NCBI GenBank assembly: GCA_016630955.3
Contig: CM049999.1
Coordinates: forward strand, 1,054,001 to 1,118,000
DNA: 64,000 bases
Origin: Didymella arachidicola
Lineage: Eukaryota; Ascomycota; Dothideomycetes; Pleosporales; Didymellaceae
Reading direction: 5' to 3'
Part shown: one piece after another, positions 33,825 to 44,044 of the stretch
Layout: each line of letters opens with the position of its first letter
How positions within the stretch are numbered: the first letter of the stretch is position 1
Program-made: the position numbers and the translations under genes
The notes under the pieces: model-generated
What the model was told of the DNA's origin: nothing
Database searches by the model: none
The model's input: the letters and a program-made list of their open reading frames with translations, nothing else

Positions 33825-35429
33825 ATGTTTCAGTCATCCTCTCCCAAGCTCGAGCTTCAACAACCTCCTCAGGCCTCACACGCAGCCCACTTACCAGCGC
33901 GGGGAGCACTAAAGGCTCCAACATCCCCACTGAGGCAATTTACGGTACCGTCCGACGAGGAGCTGAGCAGCTTCGACAACATAGACCTCCTTTCAGCCTC
34001 GATCCGACCACCTCCTTCTGTCTTAACCTCAAACGCCACTGCCTATGATCCACACAGCGACTCACCTTCCCCTCTCGAAGACTTCCCACGCGCAGGTCGC
34101 AGCAGCCACCAGCGCACGCTGACAGGCACCTTTCTCAATAACAGCCAGTCTTTCCTCAACCGCGCCTCATCCACCTTACAGCAACATACTTCCGCAGCAT
34201 CGATTCGATCGCATTCCCCAGCAAAGTCTCTGGCTAGCTTTTTGCCTTCAAGGAGTGCAATTGAAGATTCGACCAAGGGTTGGTTCAACGGATCTTCTGC
34301 ACCCATCAAGCTTGAAATTCAGCAACGAGACCACGACGACGACATTTCAGAGTCTGGCTCAGAAGTGCCCTCGGAATACTACTCGTCGGACTCAGAATCT
34401 GAGAGTGAAGAGGAAGAAGAGCAGTCATACAGCACAATGAACATCTTCAACCGCAACCCTACTCACACTCGAGCTGCTTCCGAGACACCGGCACGTTCTG
34501 CGCAGATGGCAACACCAACGAAGCCGCAATATCAGTCGCCTGCTAGCAGCAGGTTTGCATGGCTGTTGTCAACACAGAAGAATGCTGCCGTGCCGACACA
34601 AAGCCCGGCGCCCGTCTACCATAACGCGGATGACGAGCTACTCAACATGAACATCTCGCAAGCCCTCTTTCCTCACGGTCCCGCCGATCCTCTTGCACCG
34701 TCGTCTTTCAACGACCTTCTCGCAAACGCCGAAGCCCTTCTCACACGCTACCAGAAGTCGTACCGCCAGCTGTCGACCGCTTTGGTAGATGCACAATCCG
34801 AGCAAAGCGCACAAGATGATGAGCTGGACGAAGCAGAGACAAGAGCGCGTCATTTGAAGATGCAGCTCGAAACGATGGCAGCGAGAGCCACAGAGCAGGA
34901 CGAGCAAATGCGGCAATTGATGGAAGACCTGGCGTTCGAGCGCCACGCCAGACAAGAGGAGGAGGCAGCGCGCAAGAGGAGCCTCGCACTGATCAGGAAT
35001 CAGCCACAATGCAGCTGCCAGGACACGCCCCGCCGCCGCGCTCGCATCTCGAACTCTGAGCTCAGTGTCGACTCCGGCTTTGAATCTGATGCCGAAACCG
35101 ATGCCGCAAGCCTCTTCTCAAGAAACTGTCTTAGCCCTACAGGCACCGACCGATCCTCAATCCTCGAAGTTGAACCCGAAGTCACACCCACAAAGCACAA
35201 GAAGGTGCAGAGCTTACAACGCGGTGGCATGTACGACAAGCCCAGAGGCGGTTCAGTCAGCGTGCAGAGCTGGGGCTGCTCTAATTGTGAGGGCGGCTCA
35301 CAAGCTTCGGTCTGGGGGCGACTAAGTAAGGAACGTGAGGAAAATCGCGTACTCAGGCAACGTGTGGAGTCGTTAGAGGAGGCGGTCGAGGGCGCCTTGG
35401 ACGTTGTCGGTGGACAATGCATGCCTTAA
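33825..35429 (+). CDS. hypothetical fungal protein with coiled coil and Cys-rich C-terminus
   Basis: Single exon, 534 residues. The first 280 are Ser/Pro-rich and probably disordered, with an acidic run SESESEEEEEQ at about 190-200. A conserved-looking patch DPLAPSSFNDLLANAEALL leads into a long coiled coil at about 300-395 (heptads rich in Leu, Gln, Glu). The C-terminal part has CSCQDTPRRRARISNSELSVDSGFESD, a WGCSNCEGG motif and a final short coiled coil ending near CMP. Possible phosphorylation sites are abundant. I do not recognise a named family; a cytoskeletal or cell-cycle scaffold would fit but is speculation. Confidence 0.72.
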   Translation: MFQSSSPKLELQQPPQASHAAHLPARGALKAPTSPLRQFTVPSDEELSSFDNIDLLSASIRPPPSVLTSNATAYDPHSDSPSPLEDFPRAGRSSHQRTLTGTFLNNSQSFLNRASSTLQQHTSAASIRSHSPAKSLASFLPSRSAIEDSTKGWFNGSSAPIKLEIQQRDHDDDISESGSEVPSEYYSSDSESESEEEEEQSYSTMNIFNRNPTHTRAASETPARSAQMATPTKPQYQSPASSRFAWLLSTQKNAAVPTQSPAPVYHNADDELLNMNISQALFPHGPADPLAPSSFNDLLANAEALLTRYQKSYRQLSTALVDAQSEQSAQDDELDEAETRARHLKMQLETMAARATEQDEQMRQLMEDLAFERHARQEEEAARKRSLALIRNQPQCSCQDTPRRRARISNSELSVDSGFESDAETDAASLFSRNCLSPTGTDRSSILEVEPEVTPTKHKKVQSLQRGGMYDKPRGGSVSVQSWGCSNCEGGSQASVWGRLSKEREENRVLRQRVESLEEAVEGALDVVGGQCMP

Positions 35430-35794
35430 GCCTCTCACCTACGTGAACACGAGCAATTGGAAGTTGGATTATACCAGATTGTTTGTGACGCAAATTTGAT
35501 GTTAGCGGCATTGATCTGTATATTGTAGCATAATAGAGTTCGGCGCCGTTAGCAAATACGATGCAGACAGATCACCTTGGCCTTCAATATACCCACACAT
35601 CTATCCTGCTTCATTGTTACATGTGAACGATTGTCTCTCAGCATCATGGCGATCATTTCTGGGGCACTGCTTGCAGGTGGGCATCTTCCCATTACGAGGA
35701 TCTCAGCCTCTTTTCCACATTCAACAACATGATTGTCTCCACAAGATGGTATCATAAGTGTGCATTACTCTATTCATTGAACGGTCCAGCAGGT
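35430..35794. other. intergenic between convergent genes
   Basis: 365 bp of 3' flank; no gene seen. Confidence 0.4.
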
Positions 35795-37145
35795 CTACTG
35801 AAACGGATTGAATGGCCCAACGGGTTTTCTCCCCTCCCCATCATCAAGCGTACTACTGCTTCCCTGGCCCACACTAAAACTCCTTCTTTTGTCCCCCTTC
35901 GACGTGCCATATGTATTAATGTAACCGCCTGCTACTCTCGCATCAGACTTGGTAGGCCTCACTTCTGTCGACGTCACTGTCGTAGTAACACCCTTCCGTA
36001 TCCCAGACGCGTCCCATCGCTCCTCCGGCATCCCTGTGTCCAGGAAGTTCTCCTCATCGCTGCTGCTCCCACGCCCACCTGTGATTGTGGTCGTCCGCAC
36101 GGTGCGCTCGCCGGCAGGCCGCAGGTCATCCAGAGCTTGCTGGGTTCCGTAGCTGCCGCCGGTTTTGGAGAGTCCCTTTGGTGTCTTGGACCATGGCATG
36201 TTAGAGTTGGCGCCCGTAGAGCCGAGAGCGGCTTTGAAGAGGGGTTTAAGTGTGGCGATACAGCCGGCTGTTATTCCCACGCCGACTTCAACGGTCGTCC
36301 AGATGGCGAAGTCGGTGGTGCGGTAAAGAAAGTCGCCTTTGTAGGGTTTGAGAGTTGAGGTGTAAGGCAGACGGATGATGGTTGCTGTTGAGCCGCTGGA
36401 GGGATGTCAGTGGAGCTATTAGGGAGAAGAAAGCATGATACGTACATTGCAGCGAGGCCGATAATGCCACTGACGATGACTTTGACGCGGCGCTTCATCT
36501 GCAGGTCTTTTACGACGAAGATGGGTAGCAGGCCAAACGTCCAGTCAGCGACTGAGTTCAGTGCCGAGACACAGTATGTGAAGTACATGACCAGCGATGC
36601 GGACAGGCAGGTGCCGGTGTGGGTAGGATCCAAGTCCCACCAGAAGGACATGGGTTTGCACTGGAACAGCACAAGCAGTGTGTATGCAACACCGACGAAT
36701 GCTGCCACGGCCATGATGAAACGGATGATCCAAATGTGAAGAGGAACAATCGTGATGCGCAGTAAGAACAATCCGACAGCAATCTTGAATATCGACGTCG
36801 ATATGGTATAGAATACCTCACAGAAGAACCAGAAGTGAAGGGCAGTCTGCGCTTGTTCATCAGTGAGGTTTTCACGATGTGCACCGGATCCATGGATGGC
36901 GCCGCCGAGCTGGCATGCAAGATATGCGGTGAAGAAGATCAGTGTAACGACCATCATCTTGTCGTCCAGGCCGAAGCCTTTTACGAGGAACGTTCTGATG
37001 TTCTTGTTAGTCCACTTCAAGAAAGATGGAAACTTTGCGGGACAACGGAAACTAACCGGACATAGCACCGCAACCCAACGGTCACCCAAGAAAGGACGAG
37101 GAACGTTATGGCAACGGCCGCGATTTGCCCACCACGGTCCTGCAT
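35795..37145 (-). CDS. PTH11-like/SAT4-family seven-helix membrane protein
   Basis: Exons 37145-37057, 36994-36446 and 36395-35795 give 412 residues. Intron 1 has donor GTTAGT with a GGACTAAC branch, and intron 2 has GTACGT; junctions read CYVRTFLVKGFGLDD and LAAIGSTATIIRLPY. Seven hydrophobic segments lie within about residues 10-285. The fungal rhodopsin-like domain blocks include GLDDKMMVV, FWFFCEVFYTISTSIFKIAVGLFLLRI, VLFQCKPMSFWWD and ADWTFGLLPIFVV. The cytosolic tail is Ser/Thr-rich (about 285-412). Family members include presumed receptors for surface cues; many are orphans. The start is uncertain: the frame is open upstream to an ATG at 37229. I found no CFEM domain. Confidence 0.83.
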
Positions 37146-38798
37146 GTTGATGTACTGATTCCAGAAGTTCTTTGTGTAAAGCGACAAGTACACTGAGAAC
37201 GGAGGTTGTGCCGGCGAACTGTGGAGCAACTCAGTTGAGAAACTTGTGGACGAACGCTTATGCGAAGAATGGCATGGCTAATAAGAGGTAGGTCGGCAAG
37301 AGAAGTTCGAAAACCAGGGAAGCACAGGGTTTCGGAGAAGGGCCCGTAGAACTTGGTTATACTTCATCCTCAGTGACATGACTCTGGTCATGCACGGCGT
37401 GCCGCTCTCCTGTGAAGGTCCACTTCTTGAGCAAGGTCCAGTTCCCCTTCCGTTACCCCCGGTTGATCTTTTGCCTCAGTTGAACGAACGAGAAAATTGC
37501 GAGGCAAAGGAAGTTTGCCAAATTCGTTAGGTCTGGTGTGTGCTGGACTATTATGACGGGGTCCGCACGGACGCATGTAGGCAGACCTGTCGCACCAGAC
37601 GGATGAGGCAAGACTGCCATTTACTAGCGGGCGGCGACATCCTCATTCTAGACCAAAAGACATGGATCTGGGGAACGCTTCCTGACTTTCCGTAGTAGTC
37701 CCTGCATGGAACCGTCAACGGAGAATGTCACACTGAAGATCTCGGAGGTTACTGTCCAAGCTGAAGCCGGCATGTCGACGATGCAACCTACAAAGGCTCA
37801 GTCCCTTGTCCTCCTTCGCTTAGTAACTGCCGGTCGTTATATCAGAGTTTCTCAGCCGCTCTACAACCCATCTGCTGGAACATCTGGGTCCAGTGCTTTG
37901 CCGCAGCTTCCGGGGCTTCCATACTCAGTACGCTGATTGAATCTTCTCCGCGACCTCGTTCGAGCGAGATATCGGCGAATTCTAGTCATTGATCCATTCG
38001 AAAGCCCCAGCGTCACCGTTCGCTTGGTCAGGGACCCCGCATCGTTAACGAATCCTATAGCGCCCTCCGCTCGGGTATCCTGGTAGACGCCGTTCAGACC
38101 TTGAAGCTCAGCGGCTTCTACATCTGGAACTCAAGACAAACAAGCATGCCCGTTGGTGAGAGCAGCTGCGGCATTTTCTGCCCCCAAACCCCGTCGTATC
38201 GACGGCAGCAAGGTACAGAGAAAGTGAGTTTTATCAAGACCTGTTGTGGGGCCTTATTGACGATGTGGGACTCACGATGGTCGTAACTGATGTCGAAACC
38301 TTCTGAGGCCGATCTCCACCTGACTCTCCCAACCTCACTCAAAGAAGTCCCCAAGAAGGACATCAGCAGCCGCAGGCTTAAATTGCCCCTCTCCTTTACC
38401 AAAGTTATCCTTTGCTGGCTTGGCCAATTGAGCCTTGGTATTGGCATCTGTCGAGTAAACGGCTTCCTCGGAGACCTGGAGACCCCGAACTTTGAAGCCG
38501 TTCAGTGCATTGCTGCGCCCCGCCCCCTACCGCAGCTCTGCAAGTCTCACCTGTCAGTTATGCTTGATGTTTGCGTGTCCATCAATGACTAGATGTGGAA
38601 AGAGCTGATGCTGTGAGATCAATTGACAGGGACGAAGGCCTCCAGTGGGCATGTGCCTGCAATACCGCCGAGTTCCACACCGAGCGGGTGTGTCCACAAG
38701 ATGTCACTAGAACATCGCTAGGTCTGCCGTGGATCCAAAAGACTGAATAATCAGAATCTGAGAGGCTTGACCAGCCGGCAGTCTGTTCACGACCCTGG
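37146..38798. other. intergenic, 1.65 kb, start of decayed accessory region
   Basis: No intact gene. Short open frames have no motifs I recognise. Confidence 0.4.
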
Positions 38799-39046
38799 CA
38801 CGCGGGTGACAAAATAAGCCGCACTCACAAAAAGTGACCATTTTACTACACTTATAGCTACACAACAACAATATTTAAATTCTAAGAAGGTAGAATTATA
38901 GAGAACCTTCTACTCTATAATTCTGTGCTTTTGCTAGCCTTATAGATACGTGGTTGTGCTTAAAGAGCATAATAAGGAGAGGGTTGATCTTGGTGTTCAT
39001 TCGTGTTTGGCTGCTTGTGAGTGCGGGTTTTATTGTCACCCGCGTG
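38799..39046. repeat. MITE-like element, copy 1 (248 bp)
   Basis: Terminal inverted repeats of about 32 bp start CACGCGGGTGACAA at the left and end TTGTCACCCGCGTG at the right, with about three mismatches. The interior is AT-rich, lacks coding capacity and contains a hairpin at about 38893-38922 (GAATTATAGAG / CTCTATAATTC). Directly outside the repeats both sides read CCTGG, an apparent 5-bp target duplication. It is the same family as the element at 58920-59177, in the opposite orientation. Confidence 0.85.
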
Positions 39047-39949
39047 CCTGGGCCATATCGGCTGGGCCATGTGTTTCGAATCTGAAAACTTAGCAAAAGT
39101 CATCGAAGTGCGCAATCAGTTGCGTTCTGTTCGATCGAGCTTCCACGGTTGTGATGCTCGAGCATGCACATCGGGCCCCATTAGTGCTGGTACTAATCAC
39201 TGACAAATTTTGATCGCATACAAGCAGCCTACAAGTAGGTACGCAATCATTAAAGGGATACCGCTGTCTGTCACGCAGGGGCTGCAGGGAGTAATTGGGT
39301 TGTGTTGTGGGGCTCGTTCCGGTAGTGGGGCGCCTTTGACGCAAGGAGCAGGCACGGCCGCCTCAACCGCGTGGCTGCAATCCTTCGCTCTTACCCGAAT
39401 GCACGGCATTTTACGGGCGCAACGTCGGGGAGATCCTTCAGCAACACATGTTGTCGTTTTGGCCGACCTTTCGCGAAGACGATGTTGCGATGAAAAAGCG
39501 TCGCTTGCCCGACAACTGCGCTGGCGTCACAGTCACCAATCTATGGTTAGTACTCTGTGACCAGCTTCCGTGATGGCCAAGGGACCAAGACTCCGCCCTT
39601 GTCTGTGTTCTGCGTTCAGCAGACAATAGCGCTGCCTCCGCATATGTATGGTTGTAGCCTTTGTCGCTGATAAGTGTCGTGACATCTTTCGTCTGAACAC
39701 TGCCAGAGACCGTTCAAGAGCTCTGGGCCAGTGGAAGCTTGCTTGCACTTAGATTGAAAGGTGTGTTAAGGCCGTCCCAACCGATGCAATGGACAGCGCA
39801 AGAGTGCAGTCGCAGGTTTCCTCCAACGGCTGTCTCAAGAGTGAGTCGTAGCAGACTGGTGAGCTGTTACACGCGCAACAGCTTGGGGAAGGACAGCATG
39901 CTGCACATACAATTGTCTGCAACGGAGCACACTTGGGCCGCGCCTTCAG
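39047..39949. other. intergenic, about 900 bp
   Basis: No gene seen; lies between the MITE and the kinase-like relic. Confidence 0.35.
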
Positions 39950-40985
39950 GATCTCTGCGATGTCACGATCGCTTTACCACATCCAGTACCAGTTCGGCCT
40001 TGTTCTATCCATCTTCACATTGTTGAAGCTGCATCACCTCTTCCTTGTGTATCGGAACGCACAAGCAGCGAAGTATTCGCCCACGAATTTTGAGCCAGAA
40101 TCCAAGCACTCGCGACTGTTTAAATCGAATGAAGAAAGAGGACATCTCCATCATCAGGTCGTTGCGAACCGAATGATATGGCATATGCTAGGATAGGGAT
40201 GGGAAGGCGAGATAATCGTATATCATGACTCAGTTATCACTTCAGCCCTGGGCGTAGTCCCTTTCGCAATTGTGCGTCAGGGACAGCACGCGAGATATGG
40301 CCAACTGAGATCCCAGTCTCTTTGTACTTTGGTGGCACTGAGAACAAGACGACTATCTCAAAGGGGCTTTCTGACAGTCAAAGCGTACTTTATGGCAGTA
40401 TCACCTCATTCTCATTCTGAGTGACACCCCGTTAGACTGCTGTTGAAGGCTGGTAGCGTGAAGAATCTCACAGCCAGGACGAGAATAAGAGGCATGCTAT
40501 TTCGAGAGATTGACGCCCGCTACCGCCCAGCATTCGGGAGCCGCTTCGCTAGCTCAGCAAAGCTTCATGAAGTAGGATTTTGTCAAGATGACATCAAGCT
40601 TGGTAACGTTCTTGTCGCGGACCATGTACACTGGATCCCCGGAGATGCGGGCAATCTGCGACACATCTGGCACCCATACTACTCGTCACTGCTCTGGAAA
40701 GAGAACGATCAGCTACCAGATTGTCGTGCCAACGATAATATGCGCGCAATGAGGTCTTACATGAGCTTTGTTCGCGATTCAGCAGTGGATTTGGATGCCT
40801 TAAACATCAATCTCTTTGAGACACGAGAGCCACTGACTCGATTATTGTGGTCCGCAACAAGTAGTCTTCCACCTCTAAGCGCCGCTGATCTTCGCATTAC
40901 TCAGCCCTGTTCACTCCGCAGCTTGAAGCAAAGAAACGATTCTGATATATTCAAACAGTTGCCAATCCGGGTGGTGTATGGCTGA
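39950..40985 (+). pseudogene. relic of a fungal protein-kinase-like gene
   Basis: Kinase-like sequence appears in several frames. An N-terminal piece (SNEERGHLHHQVVANRMIWHMLG) ends at 40195. A shifted frame continues GWEGEIIVYHDSVI and stops near 40422. The longest piece (40443-40985, 180 aa) has FCQDDIKLGNVLV, which aligns with the kinase catalytic loop HxDIKPxNVL. GDAGNLRHIWHPYYSS then corresponds to the DFG region, followed by DCRANDNMRAMRSYMSFVR. The HRD His is not preserved and the parts cannot be joined by obvious introns. I conclude a decayed gene. The family assignment is by motif memory, not search. Confidence 0.5.
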
Positions 40986-41504
40986 CCATGTTCTCGTCTC
41001 GCTTGCGGTACCGCTGTGCTGTGTACGACTTGCTGCACACTCGCATTGGAAACAGGGACATGGTTGTTTGGCATACCGGCCAGGAAAACGTGTTCTGTCT
41101 GACACCCGCGAGTGCAATGTCCATACTTTCTCAGTAACGCTACCTTTCTGGTCTTTGTCGCTGATCTTCCTTTGCGCAATCAAAGCAAATCATAATATGA
41201 GCTAACGTTCCCGTACAACACTACCCTCTGCTACAGAAAATTATTCATAAAATCGATTGAAAGTGTTGTCGAAGCTATTCTCGGGCATTGCAATATGGAG
41301 TACCCGTGAACGAGTACCTCCCTTGACAAAGACATCGAGCTTTGTCCCTTCACCACCAGCACGCCTCTTTCTTCGAACTGCCCTTTGTTACTTCCGAACG
41401 ATGCATTGTCGAGGCTATGGCAACGAGAGCAGATATACAAATTATGCATATAATGCTCCTCATGCGTAACATTCTGCTGTACTACTTCACAACCAACTCC
41501 CAAG
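40986..41504. other. intergenic, about 520 bp
   Basis: No convincing gene; AT-richer than the core regions. Confidence 0.35.
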
Positions 41505-41822
41505 ATGTCAGGATCACCAGTTGCCCCACGTCGTTCCGGACGTAACATGCCCAGGCCAGACTATACTGCAGAGATGACTACTATACGACCAGGAGTATCC
41601 AAACCCAACAGAACTAGAGGAACACGCGGACGTAGGCGCGGAGGGGCAAGGGGAGGCGGAAGAAACCCTGTCGCACCTGCACCTGCACCTGCAGCAGTCA
41701 ACCTCGACCTCATTCTGCCACAATTTCTGCGAACTATTGCTGACCAAAACAACGCAGATCTGTCAGAACGTGAACAGGTTCTGAATTGTTCCCAGCGCAA
41801 TAAGATTGCTGTGTTGCAATAG
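41505..41822 (+). CDS. small hypothetical Arg/Gly-rich protein, possibly a gene fragment
   Basis: An open frame of 105 residues beginning MSGSPVAPRRSGRNM. It has a basic Arg/Gly-rich middle (GTRGRRRGGARGGGR), an APAPAPAA run, then a more ordered segment NLDLILPQFLRTIADQN. The basic centre could bind nucleic acid. I do not recognise it. It ends 200 bp before the transposon and may be the 5' part of a gene disrupted by local rearrangement, or not be coding at all. Confidence 0.3.
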   Translation: MSGSPVAPRRSGRNMPRPDYTAEMTTIRPGVSKPNRTRGTRGRRRGGARGGGRNPVAPAPAPAAVNLDLILPQFLRTIADQNNADLSEREQVLNCSQRNKIAVLQ

Positions 41823-42024
41823 TGATGCAATGAGTGAGGATAAGAGTAAGAATGTTGCCAGGTGTTTCTGTCGTTAAGCAGTTAGAGGTGAGGTTAGCCC
41901 TAGGATCGTTACGTGTGCCTGATTATCACGTGTGCCTGACGCTGAATAAGCATGCCCAGGTGGTGCGCGACACTACATTTTACAGCCACTGCAGCCTATC
42001 GCAATACTTTTAACAGTTAACGTA

Positions 42025-42081
42025 CCCCACGGGCGAGTCGCTCAGCGGGCGAGTCGCTCACTTTTGCCAAGCCCCCACCAA
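42025..42081. repeat. left terminal inverted repeat of transposon
   Basis: About 57 bp, inverted copy at the right end. It contains an internal direct duplication of GGGCGAGTCGCTCA (two copies separated by GC). Confidence 0.88.
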
Positions 42082-42099
42082 AGTACCCTCCTTACACCA

Positions 42100-43756
42100 A
42101 TGCCTCAACAACGACCTAATATTAACGCGTTGAAAGAGGCCCAGGTACAGCTTGCGCTTCAAGCTCATCAAATAAGACGCGAATCTCTCACAGCGACGCG
42201 CTGCAGCCATCTATGGGGTCCCTCAAAAGACACTAAGCGACCGACACGCAGGACGACCTTCACGAGCTGATACTATGCCCAACTCACGAGGGTTGGACAA
42301 CAATGAGGAGCAGGTGATTGTTAAACACATACTTGAGCTAGATGCGCGAGGATTTGGCCCTCGGCTGGCAGATGTGGCTGCTATGGCCAATTCTCTGCGC
42401 GCTGAGCGTGGAATGGGCCATGTTGGCCTAAATTGGGCCAGTATGTTCGTAAAGCGTCAACCAGAGCTCAAAGTGAAGTTTAATCGCAAGTACGACTACA
42501 AGAGAGCCCTCTGTGAGGATCCTGGGCTTGTGCAGGGCTGGTTCAACCTGGTAGCCAATGTCAAAGCCAAGTATGGCATCCCAGATGACGACGTGCACAA
42601 CTTTGATGAGACAGGCTTTATGATGGGCCAGATATCTACAGGAGCAGTCGTTACAGCTTCAGAGAGACGAGGAAGGCCAAAGGCCGTCCAGCCAGGCAAC
42701 CGGGAATGGGTAACGGTTATACAGGGCATCAATGCCAAAGGATGGGCCATCCCGCCCTTCATCATCTTCAAGGCACGCCACCACCTCTCTGGCTGGTACA
42801 AGGATGAAGACCTGCCCCAGGATTGGGTTATTGGAGTCTCTGATAACGGCTGGACTACTAATAAGCTTGGTTTTAAGTGGTTGAAGCACTTTGACGCGCA
42901 TACAAAGGAGCGTACTGTTGGTACCCACCGACTGCTGATTATCGACGGCCACGAGAGCCACGAATCGCTCCAATTCCAGCAATACTGCAATGATAACAAG
43001 ATTGTTACCCTATGTATGCCTCCACACTCATCACACCTCCTACAGCCACTTGATGTGGGTTGTTTTGCCCCTCTGAAGACAGCGTACGGGCGCCAAGCCG
43101 AGATGCTTATGCGCAACTGGATCACCCACCTTACAAAGACTGAGTTCCTGCCATGCTTCAAAGCAGCCTGCAATGCAGTATTTACTCCTAGTAACATCTA
43201 AGGAGGGTTCCGAGGTGCTGGATTGGTTCCTTTTGACCCAGAACGGGTCATATCAGCCCTTGATGTGAAGCTTCGGACTCCATCACCACCACTTGCCGCC
43301 AACAACGTGCCCTGGCAGTCGCAAACCCCCAGCAATACCCTGGAATTTGGGTCGCAATCAACGCTTGTGAAGTCAAGGATTCAGAGACATGTGGACAGCT
43401 CTCCCACATCTATGGTTGAGGCGTTTGAGAAGGTGTCAAAGGGGGCTGCGATTATTGCGCACAAGCTGGTTTTGGCACAACAGGAAATCAAGGAGCTTCG
43501 AGCAGCTAATAAGGCCGCCACGCGACGAAAATCACATAAAAGAAAGCGGGTTTAGAGGGAAGGGACACTAATAGTTGAAGATGGCCAGCGACTGATAGCT
43601 CTAGGGGAGTTTAGGGCGCGTAGTGATGGAAAGAGGGCAAAGAAGCAAGTGCGCGCTCAAGAGGGTGAGCCGAGCCAAAGGCGCTGTAGAAGGTGCAATC
43701 AGACTGGGCATAACGCGCGAACGTGCAAGATTGATGTAGAAGAGGTCTCTGAATGA
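42100..43756 (+). pseudogene. broken DDE transposase of the Tc1/mariner element
   Basis: The reading frame opens at ATG 42100 and is lost by an indel at about 42170-42185. The psq-type helix-turn-helix (RRAAAIYGVPQKTLS) lies in the next frame, which continues through MPNSRG at 42275. A Tc5/CENP-B-like HTH follows, then the catalytic triad blocks HNFDETGF, LLIIDGHESH and LLQPLDVGCFAPLK (DDD). Two in-frame stops interrupt it: TAA at 43199-43201, where the family usually has Gln, and TAG at 43553-43555. The same frame resumes after each and ends at TGA 43754-43756 after a zinc knuckle (CRRCNQTGHNARTC). Both stops fit C-to-T change at CpA. Confidence 0.88.
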
Positions 43757-43822
43757 TATTACATGCTATAGTCTGCCACAGAGTGCTAAAGTGTGGTGCT
43801 GTGGGCTATAATAGGTCAGGTT

Positions 43823-43879
43823 TTGGTGGGGGCTTGGCAAAAGTGAGCGACTCGCCCGTTGAGCGACTCGCCCGTGAGG
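43823..43879. repeat. right terminal inverted repeat of transposon
   Basis: Inverted copy of the left repeat, with the same internal duplication (GAGCGACTCGCCCG twice) and two transition differences. Confidence 0.88.
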
Positions 43880-44044
43880 TACGTTAAAGACAATACTCCA
43901 AAGGTTTAATATTAGGCTACTTTAATAGTAGACAATTATTAAGCGTTATTGTGTAGTGTATTACAGTTGCAAGTAATTGTCACACATCTGCGTAGTTATC
44001 ACGTGATGTCTGCGTTCTGAGCAGCCAATCAGCGATGGACCTTT

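Larger units (their letters stand above)
42025..43879 (+). mobile_element. Tc1/mariner DNA transposon, Fot1/Molly/Pixie-like, inactivated
   Basis: A 1855-bp element flanked by TA at 42023-42024 and 43880-43881, the Tc1/mariner target duplication. Terminal inverted repeats of about 57 bp run from CCCCACGGGCGAGTC to GCCCCCACCAAA at the left, and in reverse at the right, with two mismatches, both transitions. Size, TA target and a CENP-B-type DNA-binding plus DDE transposase place it with the Fot1/pogo-type elements of ascomycetes such as Molly and Pixie. The coding region is broken (see transposase entry), so it cannot move by itself. Confidence 0.92.
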
